Shown: positions 11,908 through 24,074, numbered from the stretch's first letter. The stretch: DNA of 64,000 bases from Bettongia penicillata ogilbyi (GCA_023548195.1 JAJHZJ010000061.1:2334771-2398770); one strand, 5' to 3'. Translations and numbers: made by a program. Notes: generated by a model not told the origin, from the letters alone.

Positions 11908-12121
11908 AGTGCTCACATAGTCCAACAAATGCACAAAAGTAATCATTATAACATGTCCTACAAATGGGCGATGCATGTTTGTTTGAAGACCTCCTACCAA
12001 AAATTCTTAGTGCAAGTGCTCACATAGTCCAACAAATGCACAAAAGTAATCATTATAACATGTCCTATAAATGGGCGACGCATGTTTGTTTGAAGACCTC
12101 CTACCAAAAACTCTTAGTGCA
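11908..12121. repeat. 107-bp tandem duplication
   Basis: Two head-to-tail copies, 11908-12014 and 12015-12121, differ at only 3 of 107 positions, all C/T differences. The unit begins 'agtgctcacatagtcc' and ends 'cttagtgca'. Both copies lie in the L3 remnant, so this is a local duplication of old repeat sequence. Confidence 0.97.
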
Positions 12122-12738
12122 TTTCGCTTTGGTACAGATCTAATTGTTAATAAGTTTTTTTTCCTGATACCAAGCTTAAATCTTTGCAATTTGTATCCAT
12201 TACTCAAGGTTTTAACCCAGGCAGGGCCAAAGAGAAGTCTAATGTACCCTCTCTCACAAGGTAACATGTACCCCCTACGTCATTTCTGTAAGCTAAATAT
12301 ACCTGGATACTTCAAGTGATCCACATCTCTCATAGACTAAGCACCCTTCACCATCCTAGTAGCCTTTTTCTGGACATTCTCAATCTTACAATAGTTTTTT
12401 AAAATGGATTCTAGATAAGGTCTAACAAAAGTGTGTGTGTGTGCGTGTGTGTGTGTGTTGAAGGGGAAATGGAAGTGGAGACAATTAACTTCCCTCTTCC
12501 TAGAAGTTATACCTTTCTTAATGAGGTCCAAGATCACACTAGCTTTGTTTCTGGCTGCTATGTCACACCTCTCATGTATTTTGAATTTGTAGTCCACTAA
12601 AATTCAAAAACCTTTTTTCAAAATACCTGCTGCCTTTTTCATTTTATACTTGTCAAGCTGGCTTTTTTTGTATTCAAGTGTATTGCTTTACACTGATCTA
12701 TATGGAATCATCTTATCTGACTCTTTCCAAAACTCCAG

Positions 12739-13323
12739 ATCAGGGGTCCCTAAATTTATTTGACCTACCAGCCCCCTTTAAAAAAAAAATCTATTCAGTG
12801 CCCCCTTGGAAATCTACTTTTTAAAAATCCTTTAACAGTTAAAAAAATTCCATCATTTCACAACAATATTTTAAAAAAGATGTATCATAAGTACAATAAT
12901 TTATTGTGAATTTGTGAGGTTTTTCCTTCATTGAAATTTTGATGATGCAGTATTTTGTCATGTAATCATATAGTATCATATTGTAAACAAGGTATTACAC
13001 ACACATACTAATGCATGCTGGACTTCCTGAAAACATGTGACATGCTTGTCTGCCAACACTTGCTTGTTAAGATCTGCTAGTGGACTTGACCACTGGTTGG
13101 TTATAATTTGTATGTTTATTGGAAAATAATGTAATCACTATGACGTTAACTCTGTTACACAGATGAATCGTACAGTTTCTCAAAATTTTCTTCTCTTCTT
13201 TCCTTATACTTTTGCTGCCCCCTTATTTTAATTCAATGCCCCCCAACTGCACCCCAGGCTACTGTCCTTCATTGTTCCAGTGCCCCCCCCAGGGGGCTGT
13301 ATCACCTACTTTGGGAATCTATG
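12739..13323. mobile_element. Non-autonomous hAT-like DNA transposon
   Basis: The ends are imperfect inverted repeats: left 'caggggtccctaaatttatt', and the complement of the right end reads 'catagattcccaaagtagg'. Both lead into a 'cagccccct' block. A CAGGGGTCC-like terminus is typical of hAT/Charlie-type elements. It splits an L3 element. The flanking octamers 'ctccagat' and 'ccctaaat' match at 5 of 8 positions, compatible with a decayed 8-bp target duplication. No transposase frame is visible. Confidence 0.65.
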
Positions 13324-14046
13324 CCCTAAATCCTGACTCTGCCATACAGTGTTAGGTATTCCTCTGAAAATTTGATGAAAATGCCCTTTATGCCCTTATC
13401 TAAATCAAATGCTAACCTACAGCTAAGTATAGGTCCTTGGAATACTTCCATTGGACATCTCTTGTCACATCTACATTAAACCATTAACTATTACTCTTTG
13501 AGTCTTCTCATCCATTCAGTTCTGAATACACTGGCATTAATTTCACAATGGATCAGCCAAGGAACATTTCCTATAGGTTCTAATGGATACAGGTACATGC
13601 CCATGGTAAAAAGTTTCATGTAACATCTTATTCTGATGATTCAGTCTCCAAGTAGGGGCAGTTTCTTGACTTTGTACGTAGTCATCTGTATGAATCCCTT
13701 CTGAACTGTGAATAAAAATACTAAAGCAATATTTTTATGGGAAGCCAAATGCCTTGCTAATTTGCTAGGTTAGTGAAAAAAAAAGCTGTTATTTTACATA
13801 GTTGAAATTAATGAACAAATAAAAGACAATAAAAGTACTGTCAAGTAAATCTGGAGCTACAGAATCTATATTAACCATTGATAACAACTTAATTTCATAG
13901 CCATAAAATAAACATTCATCTGAAAGAAATACATGAAATTAATCACTTCCCTTAACTATGTTCTCACTTCTTTTGTTGGTTTGTTAAATATATCACTTAG
14001 CTGGGAGTGAAGCTGCTTGGTTTTGTCAGCCCTTACCATACATTTA

Positions 14047-14340
14047 TCTAAATCAAAGAGTATGGCTTTTTAATCACCAGATTTTTTACGAATTAATGTT
14101 CCATTTGTCAAAATTACAGGCAAGAAGAGGTAAAGTCTCAAAGGGCTGTGCTGTCTCATTATAAGGGTTGTAAACACTATCCTTACAAAGAATTGACATC
14201 ATACCCAACAAATCAAAGACTGGTTGGGAAGAAAATTTATTTGTGATCATCCATCTATCTTCAGAAGACGTACTGTACCGAAGTGTACTTCTTGGTCTTT
14301 CTGTCCATTCGTCAATAAATGAACAAGGAATTATCACCAA
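14047..14340 (-). pseudogene. Unidentified coding-like segment, first copy of a local duplication
   Basis: The minus strand holds an 84-codon frame (14086-14340) whose C-terminal part reads VYNPYNETAQPFETLPLLAC followed by a stop. I do not recognise the protein. The last about 130 bp (14047-14175) recurs at 15550-15692 with the same reading frame for the C-terminal residues. It could be the 3' end of a processed pseudogene or a repeat family; no splice context supports a functional exon. Confidence 0.35.
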
Positions 14341-15251
14341 CTAGATCTTTCCTTGGATTTGAAAATGGAAATTATATTTAAAGCTGGATCGGTCAGAGGC
14401 TGTATATTTTTGTTTTTCTAAGAAAACTTCAAAGTATCTGAGGCTTCTCTAATTATAATAAACATCCATGAAACAGGATATATAATGCAGAAATATTTGA
14501 TACAACATTCTTCATACTTTAGAATTCATGGTACAATTCACAGTATGTGGTTGTTCAAACTATTGGAACTCTTCTTTCTTCTAAGATGATAATTATACAA
14601 CACAAACCAAATGGTTTTCTTCCTTTTTTTCACTTCCATAAGATTCTACTGAGAACATGAAATGACTTAGAAAACCAAGGCAGAGTATGTGCAGTATATT
14701 AGAGATGGTCCCCCGATAAAACAAAAACAAAAAACAACGAACCAAAACAATATAGCTATTCCTACATACTACAAGTGGGTAACTGAAGAAATTAAATTAT
14801 ATGTGGATAGTTTCTACCAACGAGTAACTTTACCTAAAATGTACCTAGGTATTTTATTTGCCATATAAAGATACTGCTTATGTGGTGAAAATACATTAGA
14901 TCATTTAATCTTCTATTCTGTATGAGAAATCAGTAGTCAACTTTTGATCATATATACTAATGGAAAGAAAAATAGAATAGGAGAGGGGAACCCCAATCAA
15001 AGGTGAATTGTGACACTATTTAAATGTAGTTTTGAAATGCCAGCCAGTCAGCCAAAGACACACAACTAACTCCTGTGCCTGGTCCATGTCCCTGCCAGTG
15101 GGTATTTCTTTTTCCAATGCAAATCACAACCCTCAGTTCCATGGTAGATGGTCTTGGTGAGTTGTTGTAGCTGAAAAAGTAATCTGGTAACTAACACACT
15201 AAAGATAAACCTCTCCAAATTTTGCTAAAATATGATGTAAAACACATAATA

Positions 15252-15490
15252 AGGGCAGCTAGGTGGTACAGTGGCTAGAGCACCAGCCTGGAGTAAGGAA
15301 GACTTGAATTTAAATCTAGCCGCAGGTACCGTGAGACTCCGGGCAAATCACTCAACCCTGTTTGCCTTGGCTTCCTCATCTGCAAAATGAGCTAGGGAAG
15401 GAAATGGCCAACCACTCCAGTATATCTGCCAAGAAAACCCCAAACAGGGTTATGGAGAATCAAACTTTAAAGAAAAGAATGACAACAAAA
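15252..15490 (+). repeat. Marsupial SINE with BovB-type tail
   Basis: Head 'gggcagctaggtggtacagt', then 'cctcatctgcaaaatgagct', 'ccactccagtatatctgcc' and 'aagaaaaccccaaacaggg'. The tail is decayed ('tggagaatcaaac') and a short A-rich end follows. Near full length. Confidence 0.88.
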
Positions 15491-15549
15491 ACAATAAATT
15501 GCTAGATGCCTAACTAGACAGGAGTTGGCTTGCTTGAGGGCATTTTTAT

Positions 15550-15692
15550 GAATTTATCTAAATCAAAGAGTATGGCTTTTTAATCACTAGATTTTTTATG
15601 AATTAATTTTTATGACAATTCCATTTGTCAAAATCACAAGCAAGAAGAGGTAAAATCTCAAAGAACTGTGCTGTCTCATTATAAGGATTATA
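15550..15692 (-). repeat. Second copy of the 14.05 kb segment
   Basis: About 140 bp nearly repeats 14047-14175, with a 10-base insertion ('ttttatgaca') and scattered substitutions. On the minus strand it again encodes YNPYNETAQFFEILPLLACD. The copy stops abruptly where a MIR-type SINE begins at about 15694. Confidence 0.85.
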
Positions 15693-15693
15693 A

Positions 15694-15870
15694 ATGCTGA
15701 CCTCAGACACTACTAGCTGTGTGACCCTGGGCAGACCACTTAATCTGTCTGCCTCGGTTTCCTCGATGTAAAATAATAACAGGTTGTTATGAGGATTAAA
15801 TGAGATAGTATTTGTAAAGTATTCAGTACAGTGCTTGGCACATAGTAGGTGCTTAAGAAGTGTTGCCTTC
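15694..15870 (+). repeat. MIR-type SINE, 5' truncated
   Basis: 'tactagctgtgtgaccctgg', 'ctgcctcggtttcctcgatg', 'gttgttatgaggattaaatg' and 'tgcttggcacatagtaggtg' are the CORE and L2-type tail blocks in order. The tRNA-like head is missing. Confidence 0.88.
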
Positions 15871-16711
15871 CTTTTTCCCATTTCTTCCACTGTGTTCTCT
15901 GAAATGCTTCTCAGGTAAAAAAGTAGTTTTTATCTTAAATATTCCCCTTTCTTGCACTTTCCATATTCTTTCACTCATTGAGACCTGGCTCCCACCTGAT
16001 GACATAGCTTCCCGGCCACCAGTTCCAGCACTGATTAAACCTCTCCTCATATTCCTGATTTATTGGTAGAGGAGATGCAACACTACTTGCTCTCCAGGCT
16101 TTCCCTCTAATGCCATCACTCAACATCCTCTATTCCTTTGCTGTTCATACAATTCATATTTATCACCAAATTAAGATTCTAGTGTCTACTACCTACTAAC
16201 CTTAAGGACACTCCCCTTCCTTCTCTAATAAGTTTAATGACTGGCTTACAGTCTTTCTCTTTTCCTCAACTCCTGCCTTCCTACTAGGGATAGCTAATGA
16301 TCCTGCCTCATCCACCTCAGCCTCTTAGGCCTCAATTTACTAATCTTTCATGACCTATTATTTCTCTACCCCTGAGCTACACAAAGCTATAGTCATACCA
16401 TTGACCTTGGGCAATTACCCATACATGCACCACTTTCATGTTCATGATCTCTGAAATTCCTTTATCTGATCACAATCTATTGTCATTCTACCTTTTACTC
16501 TCCCTTGCAACCCCCAAAACCTGTCTTTTGTCCTTACGATGACCATTAATCCCTTGATTCTTCAGTTCTTTCCCAAGACACTGATTTTGCACTGGTTAAC
16601 AATCTATCCTTTTCTCTATATTGTCACCTTGGTGAATGAGTTCAATTCTATACAGCTTCTTCTCTTCAGTCCCCATGAGACTTGCCCTGCCAAGTCCCAT
16701 TTCTGCATTGC

Positions 16712-17067
16712 TGTAAGGGGGCTAGGAACTCCCGGATGCCATTGTAGGACTGCACCCACGGTGCCTGGAACTAATGGCGTCTGAGGCAGGACCGCCGCCC
16801 TTGTTTTTTTCCTGGGGTTTGGGGAAAGTGGGTAATCACGAGCTGGACACGAGGAGAATGCGGAGCAGGAGTTGGAGGAGTAGACTTGACCTTCAAAGGG
16901 ACTGGCTGAAGGGCATAATTCATGAGGCTATTATGTTATAAGTAATGCTGCTTTACTGATAATCGACCGAGTTGCCTTACACCCTGCCTCCCGCCTCATT
17001 CGCTGCATCCTGAGAATGGCATAGGGTCTTGCTGGCCAAGACCCCCAACCCAGAGAGGAAATTCACA
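16712..17067. mobile_element. Solo LTR of an endogenous retrovirus
   Basis: A 356-bp unit starts TGTAAGGGGG and ends AATTCACA, i.e. TGT...ACA termini. It is flanked on both sides by the 6-bp direct repeat CATTGC (16706-16711 and 17068-17073) and interrupts L2 sequence. It is more GC- and CpG-rich than its surroundings. A 6-bp duplication suggests a class II (betaretrovirus-like) element, but no internal coding sequence is present. Family not identified; orientation not determined. Confidence 0.82.
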
Positions 17068-17954
17068 CATTGCTGCCATGACCTGAAGTCTTTCTCCTTA
17101 CTCACACTCTCTTGAACAAAGTTAGAGAATATCACAAAACTACTGACTTGGGTCTACAACAAATTTATGTTACATAATTTCAAGTAGGGTCTCAATGTGG
17201 TAAAGACAATCCTTTTATACCTCCCTAAATGACTCACTATTGCACTTAGCACAGCAGCTTTTCTGAATCTTTTCATTCCTCTGCAAACTTCCCGGGGCTC
17301 CTCTGCTCTCTCTTCACCTGCTCACCTGAGAACCTTGTCTCATATTTCATTGGAGAAAACTGAGGTCATTTGCCAAGAGTTCTGTCTTATTCCCTCCTCT
17401 TCCTCTCATATCACCTGAGACCCCTTCTGCCACTTTATAAACATTCCTCCATTTCACATGAAGAGGTGCCTTTTTTCCTTGCTAAGGCAAACCTGTCTGT
17501 ATGCACAAGTAATTCTATTCCACCCATTCGTCTCCACCCTAGTCTCTTATTTTCAATGGTTTCCTGCTCACTAGCTGCTTCCTTATTGCCTACAAACATC
17601 ACTGTGTCTTTCCCATCCATCTTCAAAACACTCTTACTAGATTTGTCCATCTCCGTTAGCTACCATCCTGTCTCTCCTCTCTTTCACGGTTAAACTTCTC
17701 GGGAAGGTTGTCTACAATTGATGCTTCCACTTCTTTCTTCCTCTCTTTGTCTCTCTGCAGTATGGATTCAGATTCCATCACTCAACTGAAACTGTTATCT
17801 ATGAAATTACCAATGATTTCAATTGTCAACCCTAACAGCCTTTTCTTAATTCACATTTTTTTTTAACCTCCACAGTTTCTTAACAGTTTAAATTACTCTT
17901 TTATTGATAACCTTCTTCTCCTTAGATTTTCATGACACTGTTCTTTCCCAGTTC

Positions 17955-18211
17955 TGAGGGAGCTAGATGGCACAGTGGATAGAGAGAGAATTGAGTATGG
18001 AGTCAGCAAGACCTGAATTCAAATCCAGCCTCAGACACTTAATGAGTGACCATGTGGAAGTCATATAACCTCAACCTGTCTCAAGTTTCCTAAATTGAAA
18101 AATACTACCTATCTTGCAGGGTTGTTGTAAGGATTAAATGAGTTATTTGTAAAGCCCTTAGCATGGTGGCTAGTACCATGTAGGTGCTTAATAAATGCTT
18201 CTTCTTTTCCT
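17955..18211 (+). repeat. Marsupial SINE with MIR/L2-type tail
   Basis: The head 'gagggagctagatggcacag' continues into CORE blocks and then 'gggttgttgtaaggattaaa' and 'gtaggtgcttaataaatgct'. This is the marsupial head joined to an L2-type tail, a third subtype beside the BovB- and RTE-tailed SINEs. It sits inside the plus-strand L2. Confidence 0.85.
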
Positions 18212-19305
18212 TTCCCTCTCCTTCTCCTTGATCTCCTGTCTGTTTTTCCTCAGTGTCCTTTGCTGGATCTTTAGGTCATTCCCATTAACTATAATAGAGC
18301 CCTGTTAGGGGTCTACTTCTTTTCTCCCCCCACACTATTTTGCTTGGTGAGCTTATCAGTTCCATGGATTTATCTCAATGCCGATTAACTGTCAGATTTA
18401 TCTGCCTATCCCTAATATCTCTCCTGACTTCAGTATTGTATCTCCAACTGCATACTAGGCACTTTGAAAGGAATATCTCAGACATCTTAAATTCAGCATG
18501 TCCAAAATTGAACTCATTATATTCCTACCCTGCCCCCCCCACCCCAAATTCCTCTCCCTTCTTAACTTCCCTGTTTTTAATCGATATATGCCAGGTACTG
18601 TTATTGTCAATGGCACCACCATTCTCTCAGACTTGCAATCTAGGTGTCATCCTGGATTTCTCATTCTTTCCCACTCCTTATATACAAACAACTGTCAAGT
18701 CCTGTTGTTTCTACCTTTGCAGTATCTCTTCTTTTTAGCATCTTCTCTTCCTCTGATGCTGCCACCACTTTGGTGTAGGCTCTTATTACCTCATACTTGA
18801 ACTACTGTAAGAGCTTACTCTTTGGTTTTCCTGCCTCAAGTCTCTCCCCACTCCAGTCTATCTTCCACTTGGATATCAAATTGAATTTTATAAAATATAC
18901 CTGGCATGTACCATGTCAATTTCCTATTCAATTAACTCCAATGATTCTGTATTGCTTCCAGGATCAAATACAATTGTTCTTTTGTTTGGCTTTTAAATCC
19001 CTCCATAATCTGGTGCTTTCCTACTTCTGCACTCTTCTAAAATTATATATCCACTTCACACCCTCCCACATATTCTGTGGTTCTGTGATATTGGGCTTGT
19101 TCTTCTCAGTACTAAATACTCATCTCTGGACATAGCATCCCCCAACTTGAGGCATATTCATTGACTGGAACTCATGTCTAGAACTGTCTTTTTCCTCAAC
19201 TCTGCCTCTTAACTTCCTGTAAATCTCAGCTAAAAACATACCTTCTGAAAGAAGAGTTTTCTGATCCCTCTTAATGCTAGTTCCTTCCTTCTTTGATTAT
19301 CTAAA

Positions 19306-22300
19306 AATTGGGGTGTAGGGTGTGTTTAGCTGGAAGGCTGGTATCTTTGTTGTAAGTGTTGGTGAGCCCTTCTCAGGGATGCTTTCCACCTTTGGTGGAA
19401 CTATTCCATCTCTCACTTGTGGCTCCAAGAAGCTGTAACATGCACAGCTGCCATACCCTGGTAAAGTATTTCAGCAGACAGGTGAAACTAGGCTGAGGAT
19501 AATCAAAGGGTCTCAAACCGGCTGGCGATTTAGGGGGGTGTCTACCCCAAGCATGTGAAGACCTCTCCAGGTAAAATGGGTGAATTCGTTCCAATGGCCA
19601 TGAAAGCAGCTGAAGCAGGCACTGTGGAGTACTTGGGAGTTTGGTAGATATTGAAGATACCAAAGTCATATCTTAAGCTATCACCAGTCACCTTGAGTCT
19701 GTCCAACCACTGAGCTGTGATGACTCTGGAAAAGAAAGGGTGAGGTCTCTGCTTCAAGCAACTTTGTGTCACTTAAATCCAATTTGCTCATGAATGAAAA
19801 GACATCACCTACCCCATTTTACCATTTTTACCTATCTCAAAATCCTGTGGTGACAGACAAGCGACAAAGCAGCAGGTGCAGATACACTGGGAGTTGTAGC
19901 CACAATCCTGCACACAGGGGGCCCAGGCCGTAGGATAATTTCTCACTGGAAGCAGCAGTGGGATTTAGCAGCACCCCTGGGTGTCTGAGCAGCCTTTTAA
20001 GGATCATACTGCTTACTTCCTGGTGTAAGGAAGGGGACTAGAAAAGGTCTCCTAGAAATTGTCTGCTTACCCAACCCTGGCCTGATTACCATGGCAGGTA
20101 GGGATCCCACCCTGTGTTTGAAACACAAAAACTTCTGCAAAAATGATTCCACCCACTATCAATACATGGAATGTGTGCACACTTAGAGACAACTTAAAAT
20201 CAATTAGACCTGAAAGACAAATAGCTCCTGTGAGAGAACTCGGCAGGTATCACATCCAAACAGCAGCCCTGAGTGAAACAAGGCTGGCAAATGAAGGTCA
20301 GATTACTGAAACTGGAGCTGGATACACATTTTTCTGGAGTGGTCACAGTGAAGGGGAGGACCATAAAGCTGGTGTAGGTTTTGCAATCAGAACTAATCTT
20401 GTCAACAAGCTGGTATGCCTACCAAAAGGAGCGAAAGACAGGCTCATAACAATGTGATTGCCACTTGCAGGAAAATGCCATGCCACCGTCATCAGTGCTC
20501 ATGCTCCCACCACGATAAACCCTGATGAAGTCAAAGACCAATTTTATCAAGACCTGGAGACCCTTATCATCAATGTGCCAAAAGAGGACAAGCTTATAAT
20601 TCTGGGTGACTTTAATGGAATAGTAGGCTCAGACTACCAGACTTGGCAGGGAGTCCTAGGGAGGAATGGATCTGGAAACAGCAACAGCAATGGCCATTTA
20701 CTGCTGAAGACTTGTGCATTGCATCACTAACACTATGTTTTGTTTACCTAAATGCAGTAAAACTTTGTGGTTACACTCTCACAGCAAACACTGGCATCTA
20801 ATAGACTATATGATTGCAAGGAGAAGAGACAGACAAGATGTGAGAGTGACAAAGGCAGTGCATGGGGCGGGGGGACAGACTGATCATAGACACCCTCTCT
20901 AAGTTAAATATTCACATTCAACAAAAGTGGCAGCCCTAAAGCAAAGAAGACTAATCAACAGATTAGTATGCATATCTGAGTGGGAAGTTTGTTGCTAACT
21001 TGGAAGGAAAGTTGAGCCACAGTGGAGCAGAAAAGGAGTGGGCAGCTTTAGAGATTTGGTGTACAGTACTGCATCTATTTATTAGCAACACCAAGACTGG
21101 TTTGATGAAAATGACAGGGAAATTCAGAAGTTGCTAAATGAAAAATGAGAACTCCACAAGGTTTACCAGCAAGATAGTTCATCTGTCTCTAAGAAGGCAG
21201 CATTTAATTCCAACTTAAGCAAAGTAAAAGTGAAACTAAGAAAGATTCAGGACTCTTGGCTCAGTAAGAAGGAAGGTGAAATTCAGTTTTATGCTGATAG
21301 CAACAATCCCAAGTGCTTTTAGGATGCCCTGAAGGCTATTTATGGACCAAAGATCTATGGTGAATCTCAACTACTCAATACTGGTAGTCACATTGATTAG
21401 TGAAAAGGACAGGATCTTAAGAGAGAAGGGCTGAACAGTTCCATAGTGTTCTCAAGAGACCATCATCATCAATCAAATCTGAAGTCATTTACCATTTACC
21501 TTGGGTTGAAGCCAGTCCCTCTCTAGCTGAACTTCCAACTGAAGAAGAAGTTCTGAATCCTGTTAGGCTCCTGTCATGTAGCAAAGAAAATTGTGCTGAT
21601 TCTATTCCAGCTGAGATTTACAATGTGGGGGGTTCACTGCTCACACAAAAGGGAACTGAAATTTTCCAGGTTATATGACAAGAGGAGGTTATCCCTCAGG
21701 ATTTCAAGGATGCCTCTGTGGTCCATCTCTATAAAAATAAAGGAAATAGATTGTCTTGTGACAATCCACAGGGGTGAGGGTGGAGGGTTGTCTCTCAGTC
21801 ACTGCTGGCAAGATTCTTGCCAGAGTCCTCCTTAATAGGTTGATCTTTCACCTGGAAGATGGTCATCTACGTAAGAGACAGAGTGGCTTCAGAAAAGGAT
21901 GAGGAATAGTCAATGAGATGTTTGCTGCCTGACAACTCCAGGAAAAATGGCCAAAGCAGAAAAGAGGTCTATATGCAACATTTGTAGATCTGACGAAGGC
22001 CTTTGATACAGTCAGTTGTGTGGGCTTATAGAAAATTATGTCAAAATTTAGTTGCTGGAAAAATCAACCAGTGTTGTAGGTCAATTTCATGATGACATGC
22101 TTGCCTGGGATCTGAATAAAGGATGATGCTCTCATGCTTTCCAAGCCTGCTCCCAAGCTTTTTATTAGGGTGATGGTTTCAGCCATGTTTCAAATGTCCT
22201 CAATGAGTACAAAAGCTGCATCAAGGTCAGCTACCACACTCCAGGTAACTTCAACTTGAAAAGGCTACAAGCCAAGATTAAAGTGGAGGGAGTGTTAGTG

Positions 22301-23283
22301 CATGATTCTTTTGTTTGCAGATGATTGTGCACTCAATTACAGCCTCTGATGCTGAGATGCAATAAAGTATGCATCAATCCTCTATTGCTTGTGCTAATTA
22401 TGGCTGAACAATTAATACCAAGAAAACACAGGGGCTCCATCAGCCAGTACCACATCATCTATGTGTGGAACCATTTGTCACACTAAATGGAGATAAGTTC
22501 ACTTACCTTGGTAGTGTATTTTCCAAGGAGGTACACATTGATAATGAGGTTGACACTCTAAGGAGGCTCTAAAGGAAAGTGTGGGAGGGAAGAGATAATA
22601 GCTTGACTACCAAACTGAAGGTCTACTGAGCTATTGTAATTAATGACCTCATTGTTGCATACCCGTGGAAGCTGGACAGTTTACTAGTTCCATGCCAGGA
22701 AACTGAATTGCTTCTTTTTGAATTATCTTAGGGAGAAGATCCTAATGATCACATGGCAGGATAAGACACAAGACCACTGAGGTCCTTTCTTGAACCAAAC
22801 TGCCAAGCATTCAAGCTGCTTCGGAGAATGCAACTCCCTCCGATGGGTTGGCCACATTGTTCAAATGCCAAATGTATGCTTGCCAAAGAGACTATTTTAT
22901 GGAAAACTCATAGAAGGCAAGTGCTCATATGGTGGTCAGAAAAAGTAATATAAGAACATTCTCAAGGTCTCTCTTAAGAAAATTGGAATTGACTGTGTCA
23001 CATGTGGGAGACACTGGCACAGGACCACTCAGCATGGCATGCCCTCATCAAAGAAGGTGCTGAGCTCTATGAACAAAGCAGAATTGGAACAGATCAAAAG
23101 AAATGTGAGATGTGTAAATTGAGAAAATCCAGGCCAAAGATTTACATACTATTTGTACCTGACCTGTGGTAGAACATTCTAAGCTTGTATTGATCTGATT
23201 AGCCACCGTTGGACACCATGTAACTTTAACATAGGGATGTCATTTTGGTCTTCTTTGAGAACAAAGGACAACAACCAACCAAT
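19306..23283 (+). mobile_element. RTE-like non-LTR retrotransposon, nearly full length, decayed
   Basis: About 4 kb inserted in L2. An about 830-bp 5' leader precedes an endonuclease-reverse transcriptase frame now broken by stops and frameshifts. Visible landmarks are INTWNVCTLR (20157-20190), ALSETRLANEG, the endonuclease motif LGDFNGIVGS near 20604-20630, SKHWHLIDYM near 20784-20814, VDLTKAFDTVS in the RT (21984-22016) and the catalytic LLFADDCALN (FADD at 22314-22325). The 3' end is 'tcttctttgagaacaaagga' (23249-23268) followed by 'caacaaccaacca'. This is the APE-type family often mis-annotated in vertebrates as craniofacial development protein 2-like; its clade assignment (RTE group) is my judgement. 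It is the tail donor for the SINE at 4848. Confidence 0.8.
20143..20902 (+). pseudogene. Endonuclease domain of the RTE-like LINE
   Basis: An apurinic/apyrimidinic-type endonuclease would nick target DNA for reverse transcription. A 104-codon frame (20143-20457) ends at a TGA. The same frame continues as 90 codons (20458-20730), and a frame shift moves the rest to 20714-20902. Conserved pieces include SETRLANEG, the GDFN motif (GDFNGIVGSD, where relatives usually have GDFNARVG) and HLIDYMIARR. The interruptions make the element inactive. Confidence 0.85.
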
Positions 23284-23450
23284 CTCCAAATTATCTTATT
23301 TGTACATAGTTATTTTATGCTGTCTTTTTCATTAGACTATAAGTTCCTTGAGAGTAGAGACTGTCTTTTGCCTTGCTTTGTATCCCTAGCAATTAGCACA
23401 ATGCCTGGCACACAGTGGGGGTTTAATAAATGCTTGGTGATTGCCTATTT

Positions 23451-24070
23451 GAAACCTTTCCTTCTAGTTTTAAAATTCTGTGATTCTGTTGCTTTAAATT
23501 AGAAATATCTTTAAGTGTTTATTAATAGGAAATCTTAGTGTCCTTTATAACTACTTGAAAATTTTTAAATTTATTTGGATATACAAAGGACACGGGATGA
23601 AAAAAATGTTATCTACCTCTAGATAGAGGACTGATGGATTCAGACTGCAGAATGAAGCATTTTTCCTTCATTTCTTTTGCTCTTTCCTCCCTTTCCCCAG
23701 ATAATGGGTAATGCAGAAATATGTTTTGCATAACTTTATATGTATGAGTATTAATTTCTTGACTTCTCAATGGTTGGGGGAGGGGTAGAAGGAATGAGAG
23801 AATTTAGAACTGAAAATAAAAATGAAATTTAAAAAACTATTATGAGAGGTAATATTTTATCCTACTGCTGTTGGGACAAATGAAATAAATTTCAATGAAT
23901 GAATTATAACAATCAACTACTGAACATAGCAACAATATGTATTAAATAATTTGTACTCATTTTAATTAGTTTCATTTGAGCTGTAGTCTTGTTCATTTTG
24001 AATGATTAACTTTGAGATTAATTAGTAAATCTATTTAAGTTTTTGAAGTCAACTTTAAGAACTTCTAGGA
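23451..24070. other. Unassigned AT-rich intron
   Basis: No gene or named repeat seen. Confidence 0.45.
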
Positions 24071-24074
24071 GTGA

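Larger units (their letters stand above)
11895..13690 (-). repeat. L3/CR1 LINE, minus strand, with internal duplication and a DNA-transposon insertion
   Basis: Antisense L3/CR1 blocks appear in order: 'tttgaagacctcctac', 'agatctaattgttaataag', 'gtagcctttttctggacatt', 'tctagataaggtctaac', 'cacactagctttgtttctgg', and after 13330 'aggtccttggaatacttcc' and 'catccattcagttctgaa'. The element carries a 107-bp tandem duplication near its left end (11908-12121), a (TG)n at about 12431-12457, and a hAT-like insertion at about 12739-13323 that separates the two L3 parts. Confidence 0.8.
15925..23450 (+). mobile_element. L2 LINE, plus strand, split by three later insertions
   Basis: L2 sequence lies at about 15925-16711, 17068-17950, 18212-19305 and 23284-23450. 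The endonuclease part reads SLIETWLPPDDIA near 15977-16015. Reverse-transcriptase-region peptides such as CNLGVILDFSF occur near 18636-18670. The last segment carries the L2 3' end ('cacaatgcctggcacacag' and 'taataaatgcttgg'). The sequence on either side of the LINE at 19306-23283 is contiguous L2 when that element is removed. Frames are heavily broken. The open frames at 17370-17693, 18340-18738 and 18797-19135 are decayed L2 coding sequence. Confidence 0.82.

Noticed and set aside
18340..18738. 132-codon plus-strand frame that could pass for a small gene
   Set aside because: Its peptides match decayed L2 ORF2 and it lies inside the plus-strand L2.
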